A stretch of 64,000 nt of DNA, from assembly GCF_001418655.1 (NCBI RefSeq), contig NZ_LIQZ01000022.1:1-64000 (forward strand), written 5' to 3'. Every line of letters starts with the position of its first letter. Position 1 is the first letter of the stretch. This DNA is from Streptomyces phaeochromogenes. Its GTDB lineage: Bacteria; Actinomycetota; Actinomycetes; Streptomycetales; Streptomycetaceae. Shown piece after piece: positions 55,319 to 63,689 of the stretch. Below the pieces are notes generated by a model that saw nothing but the letters and a program-made list of their open reading frames with translations, made no database searches and had not been told where the DNA came from. The position numbers were made by a program, and so were the translations under genes.

Positions 55319-56896
55319 CTGCCCCACACGCCCCGGCTGCAGCACCTTCGTGAACAGCACCGAACCTCCCGTCGCCCGCAGACGGACCGTCAGTTCGCCG
55401 CTGTCACCGTCGATGTCGACCTCGCCGTAGTACTGGGGCGATTCCATGGGCGAGACGTTCGCCCTGTCGGGTGCCTTGACGAAGACCCGGTCCGGACCGA
55501 ACGTGCCGTCCAGCGCGTTCGCCTGGAAACCGCCCGCGGCGAGCGGACCGGAGACGAACTCCCAGAACGGTGCGAAGTCCTTGAAGGCCGCGCGCGACGG
55601 ATCGTAGTGCTGCGCCGAGGTGTAGTGCACGTCCGCCGTCAGCCACACCGTGCCGGTGATCTTGCGGTGCTTCACGAACCGCAGCAGCTCCGCGATCTGG
55701 AGCTCGCGGCCGAGCGGCGCGCCAGGGTCGCCCTGCGCGACGGCCTCGATGTCCGTGGCGCCGTCCGGCACGACCAGACCGAGCGGCATGTCCGAGGCGA
55801 TCACCTTCCACACGGCGCGCGACCGTGCCAGCTCCCGCTTCAGCCAGACCAGCTGCTCCGCGCCCAGGATGCCGTTGGTGTCGTCGGGCTGCCGGTCCGG
55901 GGAGTTGGCGTTGCGGTACGTACGCATGTCGAGCACGAACACGTCCAGCAGCGGACCGTGGCGCACGACCCGGTGCACCCGGCCGTCCTCGCCCGTGGAC
56001 GGGAGCGTGGAGATCGGGAAGTACTCGCTGAACGCCTTGCGGGCGCGGGAGGCCAGCGTGTCGACGTCCTTCACCGTGTAGCGGGCGTCGGTGAGGATCT
56101 CGCCCGGGTACCAGTTGTTGACGACCTCGTGGTCGTCCCACTGGGTGATCGTCGGCACCTGGGCGTTGAACCGGCGTACGTTCTCGTCGAGCAGCGAGTA
56201 GCGGAAGTTGCCCCGGTACTCGGCGAGGGTCTCCGCGACCTTGGACTTCTCCTCGGTGGTGACGTTCCGCCAGACACGGCCGTCCGGGAGCGTCACCGAC
56301 GCCGACAGGGGGCCGTCCGCGTAGATCGTGTCGCCGCTGCACAGGAAGAAGTCCGGGTTCAGACGGCGCATCTCCTCGTAGGCGTAGAGGCCGCCGATGT
56401 CCGGGTTGATGCCCCAGCCCTGGCCCACGATGTCGCCCGACCAGAGGAACCGGACGTCCTGGCGCCGCTTGGCGGGGGCGGTCCGGAAGGTGCCCGGTAC
56501 GGGCTCACCGGTGCGGCGGTAGTCGTCCGGGTCGGCCAGCGTCACCCGGTAGTGGATCTGCTCGCCGGCCGGCAGACCGCGCAGCGGGACCGTACCCGTG
56601 AAGTCCGTGTCGGCGCCGAGGAGCGGGCCGTGCCACCGTTTCGGCCTGCGGAACGACTCGGTCGCGGAGGTCTCCACGATCATGCGCGCGGGACGGTCGG
56701 AGCGCACCCACACGAGGCCGGAGTTCGTGGTCACGTCTCCGGCCTGCACACCCCATTGCGCCTTCGGCCGACCCGACAGGGCGAACGCGGGAGCCGTGCC
56801 CGCGGAAGAGGGCAGGGCGAGCGCCGCCGACGCGGCGAGCGAGCCGCGCAGGACGCTGCGGCGGCCGGGGAACGGGTGCGGCGGGCGGTGTGACAT
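55316..56896 (-). CDS. phoD: Secreted alkaline phosphatase/phosphodiesterase PhoD
   Basis: 526 residues. The Tat signal FPGRRSVLRGSLAASAALAL has the twin arginine. The PhoD N-terminal beta domain has GVQAGDVTTNSGLVWVRSDR. The phosphatase domain carries the Fe/Ca ligands: WSGDIVGQG, FFLCSGDTIYADGPL, TITQWDDHEVVNNWYPGE, VIASDMPLGLVVP and VWLTADVHYTSAQHYDPS. It releases phosphate from phosphodiesters outside the cell. The ATG at 56896 has AGGAGG upstream. It is often under PhoP control in Streptomyces, but I see no clear PHO box in the 246 bp before it. Confidence 0.93.
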   Translation of the reverse strand: MSHRPPHPFPGRRSVLRGSLAASAALALPSSAGTAPAFALSGRPKAQWGVQAGDVTTNSGLVWVRSDRPARMIVETSATESFRRPKRWHGPLLGADTDFTGTVPLRGLPAGEQIHYRVTLADPDDYRRTGEPVPGTFRTAPAKRRQDVRFLWSGDIVGQGWGINPDIGGLYAYEEMRRLNPDFFLCSGDTIYADGPLSASVTLPDGRVWRNVTTEEKSKVAETLAEYRGNFRYSLLDENVRRFNAQVPTITQWDDHEVVNNWYPGEILTDARYTVKDVDTLASRARKAFSEYFPISTLPSTGEDGRVHRVVRHGPLLDVFVLDMRTYRNANSPDRQPDDTNGILGAEQLVWLKRELARSRAVWKVIASDMPLGLVVPDGATDIEAVAQGDPGAPLGRELQIAELLRFVKHRKITGTVWLTADVHYTSAQHYDPSRAAFKDFAPFWEFVSGPLAAGGFQANALDGTFGPDRVFVKAPDRANVSPMESPQYYGEVDIDGDSGELTVRLRATGGSVLFTKVLQPGRVGQ

Positions 56897-57050
56897 GGGA
56901 CGCCTCCTGGGACGGGTTCGACCAGTGTGCAGGGCCACACTTACTGGTGTGCCGCAGCGCGCACACAAACCACAAGTGAACAAACACGATCCGCTCCGCT
57001 GGGTTGGGCCGGGGTGGTGCGGGTGGGAGGATGGTGTGAGATGTGTGAGA

Positions 57051-57076
57051 GCTGGTCGCGCAGTTCCCCGCGCCCC
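57051..57076 (-). repeat. 26-bp dispersed element, copy B
   Basis: It is the exact complement of 15710-15735 (26 of 26). It is read on the minus strand, downstream of the MocR gene, so its orientation relative to the upstream gene is the same as in copy A. Confidence 0.85.
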
Positions 57077-57121
57077 TGCGGGGGTGGGGTTTGTGGGTAT
57101 GTGCCGCATGCCGTCGGCCGA

Positions 57122-57142
57122 GCGCGCCGTTCCCCGCGCCCC
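57122..57142 (-). repeat. Partial copy of the 26-bp element
   Basis: GTTCCCCGCGCCCC (57129-57142) is shared with copy B. It abuts the MocR stop codon. The stem GCCCC-TTAT-GGGGC (57138-57151) spans that stop. Confidence 0.65.
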
Positions 57143-58588
57143 TTATGGGGCGGACTTCACCGCCGTCGCCATCAAGTGCACGCCCTCTCGGATGCGGGTC
57201 GGGGAGACGTGGGCGTAGCCGAGTACGAGGCGTACGACGTCGTCCTTCGTCGGAGCGCGGGTGTAGTCCGTGAGGGGGCGGACGGCGATGTCGGCCGTGG
57301 TCATGGCCTCCAGGAAGTGGTCCTGCGGTCCGTAGCGGTCGGGCAACGTGGCGATGACATGGAGGCCGGCGGCGATGCCGGAGATCTCCGCGCCGGGGAA
57401 GTGGTCCTCCAGGGCCGCGACGAGCGTGTCGCGGCGCTCCTTGTACGCACGCTGGCAGCGGCGGAGTTGGCGGTCGTAGTCGCCGCGCTCCACGAAGCGG
57501 GCGAGCAGGGCCTGATCGACGACGGGATTGCCGAGGTCCATCGTGCGCTTGCGCTCGACGACCTCCTCGGCCAGCGCCGCCGGCACCAGCAGCCAGCCGA
57601 GCCGCAGCCCGGGCGCCAGGGACTTGCTGACCGACCCCGTGTACGCGACGTGCTCCGGATCGAGTCCCTGAAGGGCGCCCACGGGCGCTCGGTCGTACCG
57701 GAAGTCCCCGTCGTAGTCGTCCTCCACGACGAGCCCGTCCATGTCGCGTGCCCAGTCGAGGAGTTCGGTGCGGCGCCGCGCGGAGTACGCGATCCCCGAC
57801 GGGAACTGGTGCGCCGGCGTCGTCACCACCGCCCGCACTCCTGACGCCCGGAGCGGCCCGGTGGCCAGCCCTTCGTCGTCCAGGGGCAGCGGTACGGTGC
57901 CGATGCCCGCCGACGCGTACAGGGTGCCGTGCTCCGGGCTCGCGGGATCCTCCACACCGACGGTTCGCACCCCGCGCGCGTGGAGTACGAATCCGAGCAG
58001 CGTCATCGCCTGCGCCACGCCGGAGACGACCATCACCCGTTCCGGATCCGCGACCACGCCCCGGCGACGGGCCAGCAGCTCCGCGAGAGCCGTACGCAGC
58101 CGGGGCAGCCCGCGCGGGTCCGGGTATCCCAGTGTGTGGTGCGGCAGTTCGGCGAGCACTCCGCGCTGCGCGGCCGACCAGGCGGCGCGCGGGAACAGCG
58201 ACAGGTCGGGGGTTCCGGGCAGGAAGTCGGCCCGGGCACCGGGCGAGCGGGGAGCGAGGTCCCGCGCGCGGGGGAGAGCGGCGCGGACGGCCCCGCCGAC
58301 CCACGTCCCGGCACCCCGGTCGCTGCGCAGATAGCCCTCCGCGGTCAACTGCTCGTAGGCCTCGGTGACCAGGCCCCGGGACACCCCGAGATCGGCGGCG
58401 AGTTCGCGGCTGGACGGCAGCCGGGTGCCGGAAGCCAGCCGCCCCGAACGGACCGCCTCGCGCAGCGCGGCCTGCAGCGAACGGCCACGCGCGCGTGCCG
58501 GTGCCGAAGCGGCAGGCAGGAGCAGCTCCCACGCGGCGGCCCACTCCGCCGCTCCGGGCGTATCCGGATTGGTCCCCGATGACGTCAT
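57143..58588 (-). CDS. MocR/GabR-family regulator (HTH plus aminotransferase-like domain)
   Basis: 481 residues. An N-terminal GntR-type winged helix (about 25-95) has LPSSRELAADLGVSRGLVTEAYEQL. A fold-type I PLP domain (about 125-475) follows, with PLP lysine in YTGSVSKSLAPGLRLGW, VVEDDYDGDFRYDR and TPAHQFPSGIAYS. Such proteins sense PLP, GABA or another amine and activate a divergent gene. The divergent gene is the EamA exporter, 47 bp away. Start ATG 58588. Confidence 0.9.
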   Translation of the reverse strand: MTSSGTNPDTPGAAEWAAAWELLLPAASAPARARGRSLQAALREAVRSGRLASGTRLPSSRELAADLGVSRGLVTEAYEQLTAEGYLRSDRGAGTWVGGAVRAALPRARDLAPRSPGARADFLPGTPDLSLFPRAAWSAAQRGVLAELPHHTLGYPDPRGLPRLRTALAELLARRRGVVADPERVMVVSGVAQAMTLLGFVLHARGVRTVGVEDPASPEHGTLYASAGIGTVPLPLDDEGLATGPLRASGVRAVVTTPAHQFPSGIAYSARRRTELLDWARDMDGLVVEDDYDGDFRYDRAPVGALQGLDPEHVAYTGSVSKSLAPGLRLGWLLVPAALAEEVVERKRTMDLGNPVVDQALLARFVERGDYDRQLRRCQRAYKERRDTLVAALEDHFPGAEISGIAAGLHVIATLPDRYGPQDHFLEAMTTADIAVRPLTDYTRAPTKDDVVRLVLGYAHVSPTRIREGVHLMATAVKSAP

Positions 58589-58622
58589 GGAAGTGGACCT
58601 TAAACCGGGCCGCCGCCCTTCA

Positions 58623-58628
58623 TAGCGT
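58623..58628 (+). promoter_or_regulatory. Leaderless -10 of the EamA exporter gene
   Basis: TAGCGT, 7 nt, then the ATG at 58636. The preceding GGACCTTAAACCGG could be a MocR contact site. Confidence 0.45.
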
Positions 58629-58635
58629 CACGGGC

Positions 58636-59805
58636 ATGAACGCCACCACCACCCGCGGGGCCCTGCTCGCCGCCCTCGCCTGCGTCCTCGTCGGAGGCTC
58701 CTTCACCGCCAACAGCGTCCTGGGCCACTACCCGTACGCGGGCGGCCAGTTCCTCCGCTACGGCCTCGCCTGTCTGCTGCTCCTGCCGCTGGTCGGACGG
58801 GGCGGCGCGGCACCCCTGCGCACTTTGACCGCGTCCCAGTGGACACGGCTCGCGCTGCTCGCGGCCGTCGGCATGGTCGGGTTCAACCTCGCCGTGATCG
58901 CGGCCGAACGCTCCGCGGAACCCGCGGTACCGGGTGTCTTCGTAGGCTGCGCCCCGGTCGTCGTGGCCGTTCTCGTACCTCTACTGGAGGGCCGCCGGCC
59001 CCAACGGATCGTCCTGTACGGGGCGTTGCTCGTGGCCTGCGGGGCCTTCGCCGTCCAGGGGTGGGGACGCGCCGACGGAGCCGGAATCGCCTTCTCCTTG
59101 TGCGCGCTCGTCGGAGAGGTCGGCTTCGCGGTGCTCGCCGTGCCCGTGCTGCGACCGCTCGGGCCACGGCTGCTGTCCGCCACCGTGTGCGGAGTCGCGG
59201 CCGTCGAGTCGGCGGTGGCCGGGGTGATCGTCGACGGCCGCGCCTGGCTGCGGACACCCGACACCACCGAGACCGCCGCACTGCTGTGGCAGGCGGCGAT
59301 CGTCACGGTCATCGGCTTCGTCTGCTGGTACATGGGCATGCAGCGCATCGGCGCGGAGCGCGCCACGCTCTTCTCCGGGCTCATCCCCGTCGCGGCGGCC
59401 TGCACGGCCCCGCTCGTCGGAACGGGCTCCTACGGGCCGCCCCAGGCCGTCGGCAGCGCCCTGGTCGGTGCCGGAGTCGCCCTGGGATCAGGCGCGTTGA
59501 GCCGTTGGACGCGAGGCGGGTCAGCGGCTGCCGTCCAGGACGACCCGGGCGACCAGCGCCGGATCGTCGTTCATCGGGACGTGCCCACAGCCGGGCAGCC
59601 GCACCAGCCGGGCCCGCGGAATGATCTGCTTGGCCCGGATCCCCTGGCGGCGCACCAGAATCCGGTCCCGGGTGCCCCACGCGACGGTGACGGGAAGCCC
59701 GGGGACGTCGTCGGAGAACTGCACCGAGCCGCCGGCCCTGAGCGTCTCGGCGAATCCCTGGGCATTGGCCAGCGCGAGGGTCTCGGCGACGACCGCCTCG
59801 GGTGA
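58636..59805 (+). CDS. EamA/DMT exporter with antisense-derived C-terminal extension
   Basis: 389 residues. The first 297 form a normal ten-helix EamA protein (LLAALACVLVGGSFTANSVL at the start; GAERATLFSGLIPVAAACTA and VGSALVGAGVALGSGALSRW at the end). After residue 297 the frame stays open for another 92 residues antisense to the end of the hydrolase gene at 59521, with a hydrophilic sequence (HQPGPRNDLLGPDP) unlike any EamA tail. Either the original stop was lost or a frameshift or base error lies near 59510. Paired with the divergent MocR regulator. Substrate unknown. Confidence 0.82.
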   Translation: MNATTTRGALLAALACVLVGGSFTANSVLGHYPYAGGQFLRYGLACLLLLPLVGRGGAAPLRTLTASQWTRLALLAAVGMVGFNLAVIAAERSAEPAVPGVFVGCAPVVVAVLVPLLEGRRPQRIVLYGALLVACGAFAVQGWGRADGAGIAFSLCALVGEVGFAVLAVPVLRPLGPRLLSATVCGVAAVESAVAGVIVDGRAWLRTPDTTETAALLWQAAIVTVIGFVCWYMGMQRIGAERATLFSGLIPVAAACTAPLVGTGSYGPPQAVGSALVGAGVALGSGALSRWTRGGSAAAVQDDPGDQRRIVVHRDVPTAGQPHQPGPRNDLLGPDPLAAHQNPVPGAPRDGDGKPGDVVGELHRAAGPERLGESLGIGQREGLGDDRLG

Positions 59806-60351
59806 ACGGCGGCCCGGGCGCGCGTAGATGCTGCTCGTCAGCACGGTGCGGCCCGCCGCCGACCGGGACAGGCGCTCGACCATCGGCAACGGCATGCTCC
59901 GCGCGGCAGCCCGCATCGCCTGCAGCAGACCGAACGCGTACCGCCGCTCGACGGGGGACCAGAACCCGGCGGGCGACAGCGCCGTGACGGACCGTACGAG
60001 CTTCTCGCGGCCCAGCTCAAGCGCGAGCAGCCCGCCCAGGGAGTTGCCCGCCACATGGGGCCGGTCGAGGTCCAGTGCCTCGCACAGCCCGCTGAGCGCG
60101 GCGTTCATCGTCGGCAGGTCGTGGGCGAGTCCGTCCGGCAGCGCGGGTGATTCGCCGAAGCCGGGCAGGTCCACCGCGATCACGTCGCGCTCGGCCGCCA
60201 GGATGTCGACGACCGGGTCCCAGGCCTGCCGGTGGTGGCCAATCCCGTGCAGCAGGAGGAGCGGTTCGCCGCTGCCCACGCGCGCGTACGCGAGGGTCAC
60301 GGTCCGCGGGCCATGCGGAGAGGGGACGCTGAAGGAGACCGTGGCGGACAT
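59521..60351 (-). CDS. Alpha/beta hydrolase
   Basis: 276 residues. Alpha/beta-hydrolase fold with oxyanion region LLLLHGIGHHRQAWDPVV, VIAVDLPGFGESPAL, nucleophile Ser in HVAGNSLGGLLALELG and catalytic His in LPGCGHVPMNDDP near the C-terminus. An esterase or C-C hydrolase; substrate unknown. ATG 60351 with GAGGAG upstream. Its last 285 bp overlap the open frame of the convergent EamA gene. Two palindromes lie upstream. Confidence 0.88.
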   Translation of the reverse strand: MSATVSFSVPSPHGPRTVTLAYARVGSGEPLLLLHGIGHHRQAWDPVVDILAAERDVIAVDLPGFGESPALPDGLAHDLPTMNAALSGLCEALDLDRPHVAGNSLGGLLALELGREKLVRSVTALSPAGFWSPVERRYAFGLLQAMRAAARSMPLPMVERLSRSAAGRTVLTSSIYARPGRRSPEAVVAETLALANAQGFAETLRAGGSVQFSDDVPGLPVTVAWGTRDRILVRRQGIRAKQIIPRARLVRLPGCGHVPMNDDPALVARVVLDGSR

Positions 60352-60386
60352 GGAGCTGCTCCTCGTCTGATGACCGGCTGACTCCT

Positions 60387-60419
60387 AGACAGCTTGTCAG
60401 CAATTGCTACCCGCGGGTA
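60387..60419. promoter_or_regulatory. Two palindromes between the hydrolase and sigJ
   Basis: GACA-GCT-TGTC (60387-60397) and the perfect 14-bp palindrome CTACCCGCGGGTAG (60406-60419). They lie 36-68 bp upstream of the hydrolase start. The second has the look of a TetR-family operator; no such regulator is encoded nearby. Confidence 0.5.
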
Positions 60420-60565
60420 GCCCCCGGATGCCGCCAACCTCCGGGATGCACGGCCCTCGACGTCTTCCGCGCACCTCCCGACCGGTCCCGTATGCGGGCC
60501 GCCGTGTGCGGGACCACGCGTTATTCGCCTGGACACGACCCGACACGTCGGGTTGGGATGGTGCC

Positions 60566-61450
60566 GTGGCTACCGACACCGTGACCGAGGTCTTCGAAGA
60601 ACACCGGCCCGTCCTGACGGGCGTCGCCTACCGCATGCTCGGCCGGGTGGCCGACGCCGAGGACGTGGTCCAGGAGGCATGGCTGCGCTGGTCCGGCGCC
60701 GACCGCTCCGACGTACGCGAACCGCGCGGATACCTGGTGCGCGTCACGACACGGCTCGCCATCGACCGGCTGCGGCTCGCCCAGACCCGCAAGGAGGCCT
60801 ACGTAGGGCCCTGGTTGCCCGAGCCGTACGTCACCGACTTCGGGGCCACCGTCCCCGACACGGCGGAGCGGGCGGTGCTCGCCGACTCCGTCTCCCTGGC
60901 CGTTCTCGTCGTCCTGGAGTCCCTGTCGCCCCTGGAACGCGCGGTGTTCGTGCTCCGGGAGGCCTTCGGCTATCCGTACGCGGACATCGCGGTCACGCTC
61001 GACCGCAGCGAGTCCGCCGTCCGGCAGCTCGCCGGGCGGGCCCGTCGGCATGTCGAGGAGAAGCGACCGCGCTACGAGGTGGACCCCGCCGAACAGCGCG
61101 ATCTCACGGAACGGTTTCTCGCCGCCGCGACGGAGGGTGATATCGACGGGTTGATGTCTCTGCTGGCACCCGACGTACGCCTGGTGGGCGACAGTGGTGG
61201 CCGCGCCCAGGCACCGCTGCGCGTCCTGGAGTCGGCCGACAAGGTGGGCCGCTTCATCGCCGGAATCTCGCAGAAGGGCGTTGCGGACGCATCGTTCCGC
61301 TTCCTGGAGGTCAACGGCGGACCGGCGCTCCTCGTGCTCTCCGGCGACAAGCCCGACAGCGTCCTCCAACTGGACGTCGTGAACGGCCGGATCCAGTGCG
61401 TCTACATCATCCGCAACCCTGAGAAGCTGCTGTCGCTCGCCGTCGACTGA
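60566..61450 (+). CDS. sigJ: SigJ-type ECF sigma factor with SnoaL-like domain
   Basis: 294 residues. Sigma region 2 (about 5-75; HRPVLTGVAYRMLGRVADAEDVVQEAWLRW, EPRGYLVRVTTRLAIDRLR), region 4 (about 115-170; LSPLERAVFVLREAFGYPYADIA...) and a C-terminal SnoaL_2/NTF2-like domain (about 185-290; RFLAAATEGDIDGLMSLLAPD). This is the ECF41 layout, in which the C-terminal domain controls the sigma factor instead of an anti-sigma protein. GTG at 60566 is chosen for the start VATDTVTEVFEEHRP; the frame is open further up without a ribosome site. The terminator follows 18 nt after the stop. Confidence 0.87.
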   Translation: MATDTVTEVFEEHRPVLTGVAYRMLGRVADAEDVVQEAWLRWSGADRSDVREPRGYLVRVTTRLAIDRLRLAQTRKEAYVGPWLPEPYVTDFGATVPDTAERAVLADSVSLAVLVVLESLSPLERAVFVLREAFGYPYADIAVTLDRSESAVRQLAGRARRHVEEKRPRYEVDPAEQRDLTERFLAAATEGDIDGLMSLLAPDVRLVGDSGGRAQAPLRVLESADKVGRFIAGISQKGVADASFRFLEVNGGPALLVLSGDKPDSVLQLDVVNGRIQCVYIIRNPEKLLSLAVD

Positions 61451-61468
61451 CACGCACCGCCCGGCCCG

Positions 61469-61493
61469 AGCCCCCGTCCACCAGACGGGGGCT
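61469..61493 (+). terminator. Terminator after sigJ
   Basis: AGCCCCCGTC, CACCA loop, GACGGGGGCT: a perfect 10-bp stem followed by the T-rich TTGTCTTTGTG. Confidence 0.85.
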
Positions 61494-61582
61494 TTGTCTT
61501 TGTGTCACGAATACGGCGCATCGCGAACGCCGCATGAACGCTCTGTGCAAACACACCTGTGCGAGCTGTAACGGATCGAGGA

Positions 61583-61617
61583 TTGGTCTTGACCAAGGGT
61601 TGGGGCCGCCATATGGT
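61583..61617 (+). promoter_or_regulatory. Promoter with overlapping DasR-box-like operator
   Basis: TTGGTCTTGACCAA (61583-61596) matches the dre core TGGTCTAGACCA at 11 of 12 positions. It overlaps the -35 TTGACC (61589-61594). A 17-bp spacer leads to TATGGT (61612-61617). Transcription would begin near 61624, giving a leader of about 70 nt. Confidence 0.65.
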
Positions 61618-61693
61618 CGCAGGGATAGTGCAGGAACCTTTAATAAACAAGGGCGTTAAAAGCCGCCGGGACACGGCGATTGCGGAGGACACG

Positions 61694-62455
61694 GTGGGGA
61701 CCACGCAGTTGGATACGGTGCCGGAGCCCAAGTACTGGCATCTCAAGACCGTGCTCAGCGAAGCACTGGACTCCGAGTTCTCGGTGGGCGAGATCCTGCC
61801 CAACGAGCGTGATCTCGCAGCCCGGTTCGGCGTCGCGAGGGCCACGCTCCGCCAGGCCCTGGAGCAGCTCGAACTGGAAGGCCGGCTCCAGCGCCGCCGC
61901 GGAGTCGGCACGACCGTGGCACCGCCGCGCATGGGCGTGGCCGTCGGATCCGAGCAGCACACCTGGCCCGGCGCGGTCGGCGACGCCTGGCAGCTTGCGG
62001 ACTGCACGCTGGCGGTCCCGCCCTCGGCGGTGGCCAAGGCCCTGGAGACCGACCCCGACGAGCAGGTGCACATCGTGCGCCGCTCCCGGGTGACGCACGG
62101 TCAGCCCGTCGCCGCCGAACTGCTCTACATCCCGGCCGCCTCGGTGCCCGACCTCTCCGGCATCGACGCACCCTCGGGAGCCGCACGCGCGCGTGCCGTG
62201 CTGCGCGAGCTCCAGCACCTCGGCCTGGAGGGCCAGAACCGCTCCGTGGAACTGGGCTCGGCCCGCGCGGACGACGCCAAGGAACTCGACCGGCTCCCCG
62301 GCGCGCCCGTCCTCGTCGTCACGACCCGCTTCGTCGCCGAGGGAGGCACGGCAGCGGTCTCCGTCGCCACCTACCGTGCCGACACCTGCCGGCTGACGTT
62401 CGGCGACTCGGGCGGCGTCGAGATCCACCACGACCCGGAGCGCCGCGCCTCCTGA
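61694..62455 (+). CDS. GntR/HutC-family regulator
   Basis: 253 residues from the GTG at 61694 with GGAGG 5 nt upstream. Winged helix (about 8-75; PKYWHLKTVLSEAL, NERDLAARFGVARATLRQAL, RRRGVGTTVAPP) and UTRA domain (about 95-245; VHIVRRSRVTHGQPVAAELL, RFVAEGGTAAVSVATYRAD). It resembles the DasR-type group but is a separate branch by sequence. A dre-like palindrome on its own promoter suggests autoregulation or control by DasR. It is convergent with a ROK repressor, suggesting amino-sugar or sugar control. Confidence 0.88.
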   Translation: MGTTQLDTVPEPKYWHLKTVLSEALDSEFSVGEILPNERDLAARFGVARATLRQALEQLELEGRLQRRRGVGTTVAPPRMGVAVGSEQHTWPGAVGDAWQLADCTLAVPPSAVAKALETDPDEQVHIVRRSRVTHGQPVAAELLYIPAASVPDLSGIDAPSGAARARAVLRELQHLGLEGQNRSVELGSARADDAKELDRLPGAPVLVVTTRFVAEGGTAAVSVATYRADTCRLTFGDSGGVEIHHDPERRAS

Positions 62456-62470
62456 CGACCCTTCACCCGT

Positions 62471-62506
62471 ACGCGTCGCGCCCCGGGACTCCGGGCCGCG
62501 ACGCGT
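62471..62506. terminator. Bidirectional terminator between GntR and ROK genes
   Basis: ACGCGTCGCG, C, CCCGG, GACT loop, CCGGG, C, CGCGACGCGT: 15 paired positions with one symmetric mismatch, centred in the 76-bp convergent gap. Confidence 0.85.
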
Positions 62507-62531
62507 TCCGGTTTCCGCGCAGGGCCGTCGT

Positions 62532-63689
62532 TCAGCGGCGTGCCGTCACGGTGCCCTCCACCGCGAAGAGCTGCTCCTCCACATGGTCGAGCGCCAGCCG
62601 CAGCGCGCCCGTCGCCACCGCGGCCTCGCCCAGGAGCGACAGCGTCACCCGGGGCGGACGCAGACAGTAGCGGGCCAGCTCCTTGCGCAGCGGCTCCAGT
62701 ACGCCGTCGATGCCCGCCGCCCAGCCGCCGATCACCACGAGCTCGGGATCGAGCGCCAGGACGAGCGCGGCCACGTCGTGGACCAGACGCTGGATGAAGC
62801 GGTCGACGGCCGCCAGGGCCCGTTCGTCGCCCTCACGCGCGTGGGTGAACACTTCCGCGACGGCCTGCTCGTCCAGGGGATGCAGCGGCTCGTCCGTCGT
62901 GGACAGCAGCGTCTCCGGAGTGACCTCGCGGCCCAGCAGGTGGAGCGCGCCGATCTCGCCGGCCGCGCCCCCGAAGCCGCGGTGCAGCCGCCCGCCGATG
63001 AGGGATCCGGCGCCCGGGCTCAGTCCGGCCAGCACGAACACCATGTCGTCGGACTCGGTGGCCGCGCCCTTCCAGTGCTCCGCGACCGCCGCCGCGTTGG
63101 CGTCGTTCTCGACCAGCACCGGGCACTTGAAGGAACGGCGCAGCCGCTCGCCCAGCGGAAGCCCCGTCCACTCCGGCAGCGCGGTACCGAGGCGTACGGT
63201 GCCGTCGGCCTCCACTATCCCGGGCGAGGCCACGCCCACGGCACGCAGGGACCCCCGCGCGACCCCCGCGCGGCGCAGCAGCTCCGCGACGGCCGTACGC
63301 AGCCGTTCGAGCCGTTCGTCCGCCGACGCGGTCTCGCACACGTCCTTGGCGAGCGAGCCGAGGATCCGGCCGTCCAGGTCCGAGAGGAGCGCGGCCACGC
63401 GGTGCGGGCCGATCTCCAGGCCCAGCAGATGGCCAGCCTCCGCCCGGAAGCGGAACCGGCGCGCGGGACGGCCCTGGCGCCGGGCAGCACCCTCCTCGGC
63501 CGCAGTCTCGACGACGAGCCCGCCCTCTATGAGCCCCTCCACGACACCCTCGACCGTGGGCCGGGACAGCCCGGTCACCCGGGTGATCTCGGTGAGCGTC
63601 GCGAACTCCGTGGCGCGCAGCGCGTGCAGCACCACCGCGGAGTTGATCCTCCGAAGCAGAGAGGGATCCCCGCCGGTCAACCGCCCCAA
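62532..63689 (-). CDS. ROK-family transcriptional repressor
   Basis: 385 residues from a TTG start with GGGAGGACG upstream. N-terminal MarR-like winged helix (about 10-70; FATLTEITRVTGLSRPTVEGVVEGL) and an ROK sugar-binding domain (about 85-375; LGLEIGPHRVAALLSDLDG, VGVASPGIVEADG, VLVENDANAAAVAEHW, GAGSLIGGRLHRGFGGAAGEIG). The Cys cluster usual after the GEIGH motif of NagC/Mlc is absent (HLLGREVTPETLL), so no structural zinc is expected. The target is unknown; probably sugar uptake genes outside the window. Confidence 0.88.
   Translation of the reverse strand: MGRLTGGDPSLLRRINSAVVLHALRATEFATLTEITRVTGLSRPTVEGVVEGLIEGGLVVETAAEEGAARRQGRPARRFRFRAEAGHLLGLEIGPHRVAALLSDLDGRILGSLAKDVCETASADERLERLRTAVAELLRRAGVARGSLRAVGVASPGIVEADGTVRLGTALPEWTGLPLGERLRRSFKCPVLVENDANAAAVAEHWKGAATESDDMVFVLAGLSPGAGSLIGGRLHRGFGGAAGEIGALHLLGREVTPETLLSTTDEPLHPLDEQAVAEVFTHAREGDERALAAVDRFIQRLVHDVAALVLALDPELVVIGGWAAGIDGVLEPLRKELARYCLRPPRVTLSLLGEAAVATGALRLALDHVEEQLFAVEGTVTARR

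Noticed and set aside
60404..60565. 54-residue N-terminal extension of SigJ
   Set aside because: It is Pro/Arg-rich, overlaps the palindrome region and lacks a ribosome site; sigma region 2 begins right after the GTG at 60566.
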